Shown here: positions 8,771-17,393 of the stretch, in pieces
Position numbering within the stretch: the first letter of the stretch is position 1
How the letters are laid out: every line of letters starts with the position of its first letter
The notes under the pieces: model-generated
Databases searched by the model: none
The model's input: the letters and a program-made list of their open reading frames with translations, nothing else
What the model was told of the DNA's origin: nothing
DNA from: Ruegeria atlantica
GTDB lineage: Bacteria > Pseudomonadota > Alphaproteobacteria > Rhodobacterales > Rhodobacteraceae
DNA: 60,016 nucleotides
Direction of reading: 5' to 3'
Assembly: GCF_001458195.1 (NCBI RefSeq)
Contig: NZ_CYPU01000065.1
Coordinates: 1 to 60,016 of the forward strand
Program-made: the position numbers and the translations under genes

Positions 8771-9636
8771 CTGATCCTCCTCCCAAGTTGGGTGGCGGTA
8801 ATGACAAACACGATGGCGACGAAGCCGACCGACAGCATCGCGATCAGCGAAAGTGTGGCGCCGAGAGGCCAGTTGTTGGCGGCCCCGAACTGCACCTGAA
8901 TAAGATTGGCAATCATCTTCCCGTCCGATCCGCCGACCAGCGCTGGGGTCACGTAGTCGCCGACAGTCGGAATGAAGATGATCAGGCAAGCCGCAATGAT
9001 CCCCGGGATCGTCAGCGGCAGCGTCACCCGCATGAAGCGTTGCAAAGGACTGTTGCCGAGGTCTGTGGCAGCCTCCAACAGGCTTGGATCGATCTTCTGC
9101 AACGAGACATAGATCGGCAGGATCGCAAAAGGTGCCCACGCATGAGCAAGCGTCAGCACGACAGCGAATTCGTTGTACAGCAGGAAGTCGAGCGGTTCGT
9201 CGATCAGACCAAGCATCATCAGTGCAGAATTCATCACCCCGTTGAACCCAAGGATGAGTTTCCAGGCAAATACGCGCAGCAGATAGCTGGACCAGAACGG
9301 AATGGTGATGAGCAGAAGCCAGATGGTCTTTTTCCGGGCCTTCATCGCGATGAAGTACGCGATGGGATAGGCCAGTGCGACAGTGACTACCGTAACTGCT
9401 CCGGCAATCCAGATCGACCTTAGCATTAAGTGTCGAACCAGCGGATCAGCAAGCGCGTCGCTATAGTTTTTCAACGTCGGTGTCTTGTCGAGCGTTACGT
9501 AGGTTTGGGTCCAGAACGAATAGGCGATCAGGATCAACAAAGGCGCCGCCACCAGAAAGCCCACGTATGCCGTGGCTGGTGCGCTGAGGGTATAACCCCG
9601 GGACGCTTCGCTACGAAAAATCACCCTATCTCCCAT
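8767..9636 (-). CDS. ABC transporter permease (PotB type), first gene of the operon
   Basis: A 289-residue inner-membrane permease of the PotB class. It has about six hydrophobic segments and the cytoplasmic loop PSLLEAATDLGNSPLQRFMRVTLPLTIPG, the EAA motif that docks on the ATPase. It is the promoter-proximal gene of the eight-gene operon that runs down to position 240. Its start lies 21 bp from an 18-bp perfect palindrome, the likely operator for the divergent TetR-type regulator. Confidence 0.9.
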   Translation of the reverse strand: MGDRVIFRSEASRGYTLSAPATAYVGFLVAAPLLILIAYSFWTQTYVTLDKTPTLKNYSDALADPLVRHLMLRSIWIAGAVTVVTVALAYPIAYFIAMKARKKTIWLLLITIPFWSSYLLRVFAWKLILGFNGVMNSALMMLGLIDEPLDFLLYNEFAVVLTLAHAWAPFAILPIYVSLQKIDPSLLEAATDLGNSPLQRFMRVTLPLTIPGIIAACLIIFIPTVGDYVTPALVGGSDGKMIANLIQVQFGAANNWPLGATLSLIAMLSVGFVAIVFVITATQLGRRIR

Positions 9637-9656
9637 CTCGGTACTTACGAGCCTCT

Positions 9657-9674
9657 AATGGACGATCGTCCATT
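9657..9674. promoter_or_regulatory. 18-bp perfect palindrome, probable TetR/BetI-type operator
   Basis: AATGGACGATCGTCCATT reads the same on both strands. It lies between the divergent permease operon (start at 9636) and the TetR-type gene (start at 9746), 21 bp and 71 bp from the two start codons. The size, symmetry and place are those of a TetR-family operator. The link to this regulator is inferred from position. Confidence 0.75.
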
Positions 9675-9745
9675 TAATGTTGCGCCAGAAAGGCCTTTCG
9701 TGTCAATCTTCCTGTGAGCCACCCATATGAGAAGACCCTAAGCAG

Positions 9746-10399
9746 ATGGAATCATTGAATAGAGTGAAAGAACCAAAAGGAAGAAAGCGTAGCTCGAAGC
9801 GCGATCCAGAGGCCAATAGGCAACTTTTGATCAAGGCCACTTTGGACACGATTGCTGATATCGGAGTTACAGACACCTCCGTCAGTCGCATCTGCGAGCG
9901 CTCAGGTCTGTCGCGCGGAATGATTCATTTGCATTTCGGGGGGAAGGACAATTTACTGACGGCAGCGGCCCAGCATTTCAGTACCGAGTATTATGCAGAG
10001 ATGGACAGAATGACCGATCTTGGCTCGGATGCATCGCCCGAAGACCGAGTGATGGCTGTGATTGAGGCTGATCTGTCTGAAGCCTTACTCAATCCACGAA
10101 CAACGAAAATCTGGCATGCATTCCGAGGCATCGCGAGCTCACACCCAGGTATTGCCCGATACAGCAGCACTCAGGACCCCAAACTTGTCGAGACCTTGCG
10201 GCGTGCGTTCTTGGAGATAGCCCACCAAAACGAGCAAGACCCGAACTTGGTGGATGATGCCACCAGCGGAACGCTGGCCTTGCTGGAAGGTATGTGGGTA
10301 AATTACCTGACCGATATGCAAATTTTTTCGCGACGACGCTCTGCTGAACTTATTCGAAGGTTTTTAGGCGGACTTTTTCCCGGCAAATTCATGTTATGA
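9746..10399 (+). CDS. TetR/AcrR-family regulator, BetI-like
   Basis: A 217-residue regulator. The helix-turn-helix is at about residues 32-78 (LLIKATLDTIADIGVTDTSVSRICERSGLSRGMIHLHFGGKDNLL), whose RGMIHLHFGGKDNLL recognition part resembles BetI, the choline-sensing repressor of betaine synthesis genes. The rest is an all-helical ligand domain. The N-terminus is unusually basic (KGRKRSSKRD). It is divergent from the ABC importer/demethylase operon and the intergenic region holds a perfect palindrome, so it probably represses that operon until an amine ligand binds. Only a weak ribosome binding site is visible before the ATG. Confidence 0.85.
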   Translation: MESLNRVKEPKGRKRSSKRDPEANRQLLIKATLDTIADIGVTDTSVSRICERSGLSRGMIHLHFGGKDNLLTAAAQHFSTEYYAEMDRMTDLGSDASPEDRVMAVIEADLSEALLNPRTTKIWHAFRGIASSHPGIARYSSTQDPKLVETLRRAFLEIAHQNEQDPNLVDDATSGTLALLEGMWVNYLTDMQIFSRRRSAELIRRFLGGLFPGKFML

Positions 10400-10850
10400 G
10401 CCTTAGCGACGCTCAGATTTGGCTTAGAGACAAAACTTTTTTCGAAAACCGACGACTGGTAGTGGCGAGAACCCTAGCAACCAAGTGGCATCCAGCCTGC
10501 GCTTGAAGAAACTCGACGCCCGCTTTGCACTGGAGAAATGTTGCATGTGCACCAACAACGAATACATACCTTCTGCTCAATAACCCGACAATTCCATCCA
10601 ATAAACGTCGGTATGACCTTTCGTTCGTTTTTGAGAGAACCACAGGACATACCACCCATTTATTTGCCGAATTTGAAAAGCCTGGTGCTGATTAACTATG
10701 TTCCCGGATCCAGGCCGTTTTCCCTCATTTTTCGTTGTTGTTGTTTGTGTTGTTGCCTTGAAGATAGTTGAATGGGGTCATCGCAACTGCTTAAATAGCT
10801 TTGCGACAGATCCGCAAAAGACCCCCAACATGACAAAACCCCTGCATGTC
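10400..10850. other. 450-bp region between convergent genes, no supported gene
   Basis: This AT-richer stretch lies between the convergent TetR-type gene and the sulfatase. Several short frames cross it on both strands, but none has a ribosome binding site, a recognisable domain or a plausible length. One plus-strand frame (about 10550-10695) has protein-like composition and could be a remnant, but I could not assign it. No clear terminator hairpin was found. Confidence 0.5.
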
Positions 10851-12506
10851 TTACCGACGTCTGATCGTTTTCTCTATTACGTCGTAGGGCAATTCACGCT
10901 CATCATAAACACCGATAAAAATACCGACATCAGCCGCACTCCCATCTCGCTTCTTCAGCAACGTGTCATTTGAAACCGTTGTACGTTGCGATGGACGGCG
11001 CGCCCATTCTGACAAGCGCTTCATGAACATGTTGATCACCTCGGCATGGCCCGGGTTGGCACCGAGATCATTCAACTCTTTAGGGTCGTTTTTCAGGTCG
11101 AACAATAACGGGCGAAACCCACCATCGGCAAAGATGAATTTCCAATCCTTGTCCGCCAACATGAACAGGCGTGCTTGTTTGGGGTCAAGGCCCAGAGCCG
11201 CGGCTTCGGGCGTGGCAGAATAATCATATTCGCTAACCACATACTCGCGCCATGCCTTGGGGTTTTGGCCATACAGGAACGGCAGTAGCGAGCGGCCTTC
11301 GATAACGTGATCCGGGACATCGCTACCTGCCAGATCAACAAATGTTGCCGCCAGATCAATACTTTCGACCAGTGCGCTACAAACAGTTCCGCGTGTTGCG
11401 TCTGCTTCTGGTGACGGGTCATAGATGATCAGTGGAACGCGCACCGACGGATCATGGAAGAGATCCTTTTCACCCATCCAATGATCACCGAGGTAGTCCC
11501 CATGGTCGGAGGTCACGACGATCATCGTGTCTTCCATGTGGCCACTCTCTTCTAGCCAATTGAACAGGCGACCCATCTGATCATCAGCCTGTTTGATCAG
11601 CCCCATATAGGCGGGTATCACCTTTTCACGCACGCCCGGTTTGCTAAAGGTTTGGCCGATTTCGTTCTGCATGAATTTTTCATAAACAGGGTGTGGATTC
11701 TGTAGTTCGCCTTCCGAACGAACCACCGGCAAAACATCTTCCGCCCCGTACATGTTATGATACGGCGCTGGAACAATGTAAGGCCAGTGCGGCTTGATAT
11801 AGGACAGGTGGCACATCCATGGCCCAGCGGAATTTGCATCCTGCGTTTGAATAAATTCAATCGCCTGTCCCGTTAGCCACGGCGTTTCGCTATCTTCTTC
11901 CTTAATGTTTGCAGGCTTATCAGCGTGCCGCATAAACCAACCCGAAGCGACACCACCATCTTCATCAACCCCGGCATTGGCATTGTGCTGCCAGGGGTTT
12001 TCAGCCTCATACCCCTGCCCTTTCAGATACTCATTATAGGGCGAACGTCTTTTGTCATAAAAGCCTTGCGGCCCCTCACCCCATAAGCCGTCATCACGGA
12101 GGAAGACATCAAAACCACATTCCGCGACACGTGCTCCGATAACGCCATCGCGCGAAATGCCCAGACGATCCATCCCTGCCTGATCCACGCTCATATGCGT
12201 CTTTCCGATCAACCAACTATCCATCCCACGTTCGCGCAGATGATCGCCCAGAGTAACCTCTCCGACCTTGAGCGGGAAGTTATTCCAGGCGGCGCCGTGG
12301 CTGTGCACGTAACGCCCAGTGTAAAAGCTCATCCTTGAGGCACCGCAGATGGGCGATTGAACATAGCAATGGGAGAACCGCACTCCCTTGCCCGCAAGCG
12401 CATCCAGATGAGGCGTGTTCAAACTTGGATGCCCAGTGCAACTCAGGTAGTCGAACCGAAGCTGATCGAACATGATAAACAGGATGTTCTTGGCTTTTTT
12501 GGTCAT
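10851..12506 (-). CDS. Sulfatase-family hydrolase (alkaline phosphatase superfamily) with CGASR active-site motif
   Basis: A 551-residue member of the type I sulfatase / phosphonate monoester hydrolase family. Metal-binding pieces are visible: FIMFDQLRFDYL near residues 9-21 and VVTSDHGDYLGDHWMGEKDLFHDPSVRVPLI for the second half of the site. The active-site segment is C54-G-A-S-R, followed by MSFYTGR. The usual signature is C-x-P-S-R; here Pro is replaced by Ala, which matters because aerobic formylglycine-generating enzyme prefers Pro. No signal peptide is seen, so it is probably cytoplasmic. It is the last gene of the TctC-to-sulfatase operon and overlaps the UPF0261 gene by 4 bp. The substrate may be a sulfate or phosphonate ester imported by the TTT system. 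Confidence 0.85.
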   Translation of the reverse strand: MTKKAKNILFIMFDQLRFDYLSCTGHPSLNTPHLDALAGKGVRFSHCYVQSPICGASRMSFYTGRYVHSHGAAWNNFPLKVGEVTLGDHLRERGMDSWLIGKTHMSVDQAGMDRLGISRDGVIGARVAECGFDVFLRDDGLWGEGPQGFYDKRRSPYNEYLKGQGYEAENPWQHNANAGVDEDGGVASGWFMRHADKPANIKEEDSETPWLTGQAIEFIQTQDANSAGPWMCHLSYIKPHWPYIVPAPYHNMYGAEDVLPVVRSEGELQNPHPVYEKFMQNEIGQTFSKPGVREKVIPAYMGLIKQADDQMGRLFNWLEESGHMEDTMIVVTSDHGDYLGDHWMGEKDLFHDPSVRVPLIIYDPSPEADATRGTVCSALVESIDLAATFVDLAGSDVPDHVIEGRSLLPFLYGQNPKAWREYVVSEYDYSATPEAAALGLDPKQARLFMLADKDWKFIFADGGFRPLLFDLKNDPKELNDLGANPGHAEVINMFMKRLSEWARRPSQRTTVSNDTLLKKRDGSAADVGIFIGVYDERELPYDVIEKTIRRR

Positions 12507-13738
12507 GTCGTCTTAACCACCCCTTCATTCATCCATTTATCGAACTGTTTGAGTACAGCATCGCAGAATGCGTCGTCATTGATATGGGCGTCAATTTCCG
12601 TAGTTGGTGCAACTGCAGGCATCACGTTGCGGGCCTCATCAACCATTTCGGCAAGCGCTTCCGGGTCATGCGCTTCCTGGCCTTCGCGATCCCATTCCTC
12701 AACTCCGCCGGTGGGCAGGAAAAAATGGGTTGGGCCAGTAGCCTGTTTTAGACGATCGGCCATTTCCCGAATAGCGGCCCGTCGCTCTTTTGCATTGAAC
12801 ACCGCACTTTTGATCAGACGATTATGTTCGTGGAACGGACGGTCGGCATATTGGTCGGGAATGTCCTGCCAACCGGCAAAATCCAAAAGATCCAGCGCGC
12901 CTGGGGCCACCATTTGCGGCACGCCCGCGCGCCCTGCATTTGTCAGCCGGTCCTGCCCCGAGGACACCAGCGAACCTGCGAGCATGTTGGCAAATTCCTG
13001 CATGCAGAAATCCATTACACAGCAGAACGCGCCCTCACCCGCAAGCTTCTCAAATGCCATACCGCCCATGCCCGTTGAATGGAACACGGCCACTTCGTAT
13101 CCCCGTTCTTCCAAAGCAGGTTTCAAAGTTTTCATATAACGCAGGCAGGATGAGCCTAACGAAGTCATCCCGATCATCGGGCGATCGCGCTGAGGGCGTT
13201 GAACCGCGCGGGCTGCGCCTAAAACAGCGCCTGCGGCCTGGCTTAGCGATGAGCGGCAAACCGAGTTCATACCATAAAGCCCGCCCGCCCACAGGATCAT
13301 CTGAATATCCGGCGCCAAACGGTGTGGCGGAATCAGCGGTGAAAAACTGACGGTGGAGACAATGTATTTTGGCACACCCATTGGCAAAGCCTGCGCACAA
13401 TCCAGCGCCAGATCGGTGCCCATCGTGCCACCAGTTGCGAGCATCCCATCAAATTTGCCCTCGGCGTAGACCTGCGCCACAAGCGTTGCTGCGCCCCTCG
13501 ACATCACGCGAAAAGCCTTGTTTTCGTCACCGAGCGCGATCACCTCTTCTATGGTCATACCACCGGCTGCGGCCACATCATGCTTGGAAATATCTGTGGG
13601 AGTGGTTGGATCCCCAAGAACCGAGACATCCATGGTCAACACGTTACCACCCTGCGCAGAGATGCATTCTTCGATGTATCGCATCTCGGGGTCTTTGGTG
13701 TCATAGGTGCCGATCAGCAAGATAGTCTTTTCGCCCAT
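12503..13738 (-). CDS. Tm-1-like ATP-binding domain protein (UPF0261)
   Basis: A 411-residue protein that begins ILLIGTYDTKDPEMRYIEECI, the hallmark of the UPF0261/Tm-1-like family named after a tomato virus-resistance protein. The family has two Rossmann-like halves; the second half starts near PMIGMTSLGSSCLRYM. A late segment, FFLPTGGVEEWDREGQEAHDPEA, is also typical. In bacteria the family's reaction is not well established, but it often sits in catabolic operons with transporters. Here it lies between an aldehyde dehydrogenase and a sulfatase and overlaps the latter, which suggests one pathway. Family certain, function unknown. Confidence 0.85.
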   Translation of the reverse strand: MGEKTILLIGTYDTKDPEMRYIEECISAQGGNVLTMDVSVLGDPTTPTDISKHDVAAAGGMTIEEVIALGDENKAFRVMSRGAATLVAQVYAEGKFDGMLATGGTMGTDLALDCAQALPMGVPKYIVSTVSFSPLIPPHRLAPDIQMILWAGGLYGMNSVCRSSLSQAAGAVLGAARAVQRPQRDRPMIGMTSLGSSCLRYMKTLKPALEERGYEVAVFHSTGMGGMAFEKLAGEGAFCCVMDFCMQEFANMLAGSLVSSGQDRLTNAGRAGVPQMVAPGALDLLDFAGWQDIPDQYADRPFHEHNRLIKSAVFNAKERRAAIREMADRLKQATGPTHFFLPTGGVEEWDREGQEAHDPEALAEMVDEARNVMPAVAPTTEIDAHINDDAFCDAVLKQFDKWMNEGVVKTT

Positions 13739-13766
13739 GATAATCTTCTCCTCGCAGGCTGTCGTC

Positions 13767-15251
13767 TTACAGCTGAATCCAGGCTGTTTTTAGATCGAAA
13801 TACTTTTCCATTGCATGCATAGACTTGTCGTGACCGTTGCCCGACTGCTTTACTCCGCCCAAAGGCACAGTGGCGTCAGCACCGCCGTAAGTATTGACGT
13901 GAACGACGCCAGAGCGGATGCCCGCCACCATGCGATGTGCACGGCTCAGATTTGCAGTCCACACGCCCGAGGCCAATCCATAAACGCTGTCATTTGCCAG
14001 GCGCAGTGCCTCATCTTCGTCCCTGAACGGCGTCACGGCCAGAACCGGACCAAAGACCTCATTGCGGAACAGATTGTCGGTAGGTTTGACCCCGTTCATT
14101 ACAGTGGGTGCCATATAATAGCCGCCCGTTTCCGTCAGAATTCGGTCACCGCCGGCACGGCGCTCAGCACCTTCCGCTTCGGCTTGGGCGACGAAATCCA
14201 GGTTGCTTTCCAATTCCGGCAATGAGTGCACTGCCCCGATCTGTGTGTTCAAATCCAGCGGGTCGCCGACGCGGAAAGCTTGCGCGTGTTTGACAATCTC
14301 GGCGACGAAATCTTCGTGAATATCCTCCTGAACCAGCAAGCGCGATCCCGCGACGCAAATCTGACCTGAATTTCGGAAAATACCTGCGGCGGAGACCTTG
14401 GCCGCCTGCGCGAGATCCGGGGCGTCGTTGAACACGATGTTGGGGGACTTTCCGCCAAGCTCCAAGTAGCAACGTTTCAAGTTCGAGCGCGCGGAATATT
14501 CCAGAAGCCGCCGCCCCGTCGCACCCGAGCCGGTAAAAACCATGATGTCTACATCCATCGACAGAGCCAGTGTTTCACCAACAACGCTGCCTTTGCCTGT
14601 GACGACGTTTAGGACACCGTCCGGCACACCTGCCTCAAGCGCCAACTCGGCCAATCGCAAAAGTGATAGCGAGGCCGATTCCGCAGGTTTCAACACCACC
14701 GAGTTACCCGCCGCCAGCGCCGGCGCGATCTTCCACGCACCGATCATCATCGGCATGTTCCAAGGCACAATCGCCCCGACAACGCCGACAGGCGCGTGAT
14801 GCACGAGACCCAGCACATTTTCAGCTGTGGGCGCAATCTGACCATAGATCTTGTCTATGGCCTCGCCATAATAGCGGAACGTGCCCGCAGCCGACATCGG
14901 CTCGGCCTTCATGGCCATGTTGATCTCAGTGCCATTGTCCCGCACGCCCAGAACGGCCAGTTCCAAAGCGTGTTCGTCAATCAGATCGGCCAGTTTCAAC
15001 AACACCTTCTTGCGTACAGAAGGTGCAGCCCGCGACCAGCGTCCGTCTTCAAACGCCGTGCGGGCCGCCGCAATAGCCCGCTCCATATCCTCGGGGGTGC
15101 CCTCGGCAATTTGCGTTAGAACCTGACCGTCAATTGGAGAAATGACATCCAGTTGCCCTCCTGCCGCTGCGGCCTCGTGACGCCCATTAATCAGAAGGCG
15201 CCGGGCCGGTACGGGCTGACCACGTAGCGCGTCGATGGCAAGTTGATCCAT
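13767..15251 (-). CDS. NAD(P)-dependent aldehyde dehydrogenase
   Basis: A 494-residue soluble aldehyde dehydrogenase. The glutamate motif LELGGKSPNIVF and the catalytic cysteine in GQICVAGSRLLV are both present, as is the cofactor motif FTGSGATGRRLLE. Length is normal for the family. It oxidises an aldehyde to an acid. Its neighbours are the TctABC uptake system (upstream) and a UPF0261 protein (downstream, 28 bp apart), so its aldehyde likely derives from the imported compound. Sequence alone does not tell the substrate. Confidence 0.88.
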   Translation of the reverse strand: MDQLAIDALRGQPVPARRLLINGRHEAAAAGGQLDVISPIDGQVLTQIAEGTPEDMERAIAAARTAFEDGRWSRAAPSVRKKVLLKLADLIDEHALELAVLGVRDNGTEINMAMKAEPMSAAGTFRYYGEAIDKIYGQIAPTAENVLGLVHHAPVGVVGAIVPWNMPMMIGAWKIAPALAAGNSVVLKPAESASLSLLRLAELALEAGVPDGVLNVVTGKGSVVGETLALSMDVDIMVFTGSGATGRRLLEYSARSNLKRCYLELGGKSPNIVFNDAPDLAQAAKVSAAGIFRNSGQICVAGSRLLVQEDIHEDFVAEIVKHAQAFRVGDPLDLNTQIGAVHSLPELESNLDFVAQAEAEGAERRAGGDRILTETGGYYMAPTVMNGVKPTDNLFRNEVFGPVLAVTPFRDEDEALRLANDSVYGLASGVWTANLSRAHRMVAGIRSGVVHVNTYGGADATVPLGGVKQSGNGHDKSMHAMEKYFDLKTAWIQL

Positions 15252-15258
15252 AGGTCGC

Positions 15259-16791
15259 TTATCCTTGCTGGTTCGGATTATCGGAATCCACGGGTTGCAT
15301 CGTAGGTTCCGGCCGCAGTTTGTTTTTGAATTCGAAATACAGCGTTCGGCAGTGCAGGATCAGGATCAGAACGATCAGGCCAAACAGAATGGCCGCGATG
15401 GGCCGGTCGATGAAGTCGAGCGGCGTTTTGACCCGTGCCATTGCGCTGCGCAGCTTGGTTTCCATAATCCCGCCAAGAACCATGCCCAAAATGATTGGAA
15501 CAATCGGCAGGTCCAGCCGTTTTAGGATCAGCCCAAAAACCCCGAACCCGGCAGCAATGGCACAATCTGTGATCGAGTTGCGCAGGCTATAGACCCCCAC
15601 GAATGCCAAAATCAGGATCATGACACCAAGGAACCGGGTCGGGATCTGGATAATCTTCAGCAGCAGGTTCGTCGAAAACAACAAGAACACAAGAACGATA
15701 ACGTTAAGCAGGATCAGCGCCATATACAGGGCCAATACGAAATCCATCTGGTTTTCGAACAGCTGGGGTCCGGGGATCACGTTGTGGACATAAAACACGG
15801 ACAGCATCATCGCCGTCAGCGCCTCGCCAGGAATACCCAGAGCCAGCAGAGGAATCATCGCAGCGCCTGGAACGGCGTTGTTCGCCGCCTCGGACGCTAC
15901 AAGTCCCTCGGGTGAGCCATCACCAAACTTTTCTGGGTTTTTTGACGTCTTTTGAGCATAGGTGTAGGATAAAAATTGCGATGTAAACTCGCCCGTACCC
16001 GGCACCATGCCCATGAAAACACCGATACTTGAGGACACGGTAGCAACGCGTTTCACGCCCAGGAGTTCTTTGAGACCGGCAAAGATATTGCCACTTACAT
16101 GGGTGTCGCCTGGCGCGTGGTTCTTTTCCAATAGCAGCAGAAATGCCTGGCTAATCGCAAACAGACCCAGCACGACCACAATGAGATCAATGCCGGAAGC
16201 CAACCAACTTTGATCAAAGGTGAACCGGCGGGTGTATTTCACGGGCTCCAGCCCCACCGAATTCAGAAAAATACCGAAGGCCGCCAGCATACCAGCGGCA
16301 AAAATCTGCCCCCGATGGGCCAGCACAACCAGAATGATGCCCAATAGCGCGGCCAGGAATATCTCGCGGCTACCGAAATGTGGGGCGACAAGGGCCAGAA
16401 CCGGTGACAACACCATCAGACAGATGATCGCAAACACGCCCCCGAAGAACGAGGCCGAATACGCCAGAGACAGCGCACGGTGGCCCTGCCCCCGTTTGGT
16501 CATGGGATATCCGTCATAAGTGGTCAGCGCGTTCACCGCTGTGCCGGGGGTGTTGATCAGAATCGCGGGAATGGCTCCGCCATACATGGACGAGCCGTAG
16601 ATACCCAATAACAGGGTTAGTCCTACGATGGGCTCGAACGCAAAGGTGGCAGGTAACAGGATTGCGATGGCCACCGCCGCACCCACGCCGGGCAATGCAC
16701 CGATGATGACGCCGCCGATCGAACCGATCAGCAGGGCCACGATTACCTGCCATTGCAGCAGGATTGAAATACCGGAAAGAAGCGTTTCCAT
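15259..16791 (-). CDS. tctA: Tripartite tricarboxylate transporter, large permease (TctA)
   Basis: A 510-residue membrane protein with about 12 hydrophobic segments. It shows TctA features: GALPGVGAAVAIAILLP near the start and the mirrored MVPGTGEFTSQFLSYTYAQKTSKNPEKFGDGSPEGLVASEAANNAV loop in the middle. It forms the ion-coupled channel of a TTT-type importer with the TctB and TctC proteins encoded just upstream. The gene is 9 bp from the tctB stop. The family carries carboxylates such as citrate, tartrate or terephthalate; this one's substrate is unknown. Confidence 0.92.
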   Translation of the reverse strand: METLLSGISILLQWQVIVALLIGSIGGVIIGALPGVGAAVAIAILLPATFAFEPIVGLTLLLGIYGSSMYGGAIPAILINTPGTAVNALTTYDGYPMTKRGQGHRALSLAYSASFFGGVFAIICLMVLSPVLALVAPHFGSREIFLAALLGIILVVLAHRGQIFAAGMLAAFGIFLNSVGLEPVKYTRRFTFDQSWLASGIDLIVVVLGLFAISQAFLLLLEKNHAPGDTHVSGNIFAGLKELLGVKRVATVSSSIGVFMGMVPGTGEFTSQFLSYTYAQKTSKNPEKFGDGSPEGLVASEAANNAVPGAAMIPLLALGIPGEALTAMMLSVFYVHNVIPGPQLFENQMDFVLALYMALILLNVIVLVFLLFSTNLLLKIIQIPTRFLGVMILILAFVGVYSLRNSITDCAIAAGFGVFGLILKRLDLPIVPIILGMVLGGIMETKLRSAMARVKTPLDFIDRPIAAILFGLIVLILILHCRTLYFEFKNKLRPEPTMQPVDSDNPNQQG

Positions 16792-16800
16792 AGTGGCCCC

Positions 16801-17337
16801 TTACAGATAGGTCAGCGCAAAGGCGCGCACGGAATCCGGAAGGTATTCATAGACCGCTCCGGCGGGGATTTTGACCTGAAGAAAACCACGGAAAACGATG
16901 GTGACCACAAAGCCGAACAACGCAGCTATTCCGATAGCATTTGCACCGCGAAACCCAACACGAAGGGTCAGGAAGACTGCGAACAACATGGTTGAGAGCA
17001 GATATCCCAGCTGCGGAACCACCAGCACATAGATCAGGAAATAGGCAACATATTCGAACGACCGAACCCAGAACCCGACCTCAGTCCAGCGGCCGCTGAT
17101 CCGGTCTGACAAGGCCGAGCTAAGCCAATGCAGAAACCCGAACACCACCATGCACCAGATTGCAATTGTGGGCCAAAGACCCGGCTGTGCGAACCATTTG
17201 GTTCGTTTGACGACCTTGGTCTGATCACCCAGTTGGGATAACAGAAACACTGCGAATGCCAGAAACAGTACGGCGAAAACGACATCGCCGGGTCGGCGAT
17301 ATCTTTTGAACATGTCCTGTAACGTCTTTGCAATCAT
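16801..17337 (-). CDS. tctB: Tripartite tricarboxylate transporter, small permease (TctB)
   Basis: A 178-residue membrane protein with about four hydrophobic segments. Members of TctB are small, poorly conserved, and recognised largely by position between tctA and tctC, as here. The start was placed at the ATG at 17337 (MIAKTLQDMFKRYRRPGD), which has a clear GGGAGGAAACG site before it; a longer frame begins at 17385 but lacks such a site. Confidence 0.85.
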   Translation of the reverse strand: MIAKTLQDMFKRYRRPGDVVFAVLFLAFAVFLLSQLGDQTKVVKRTKWFAQPGLWPTIAIWCMVVFGFLHWLSSALSDRISGRWTEVGFWVRSFEYVAYFLIYVLVVPQLGYLLSTMLFAVFLTLRVGFRGANAIGIAALFGFVVTIVFRGFLQVKIPAGAVYEYLPDSVRAFALTYL

Positions 17338-17393
17338 CGTTTCCTCCCAAGCTGAAAGAGGCGTGAGGCAGTGCCCCACGCCCAATCTGGATC

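Noticed and set aside
10538..10771. Overlapping short frames on both strands between the tetR-type and sulfatase genes
   Set aside because: Low-complexity ends, no ribosome binding site and no family resemblance. One frame looks protein-like but cannot be assigned, so it is not called.
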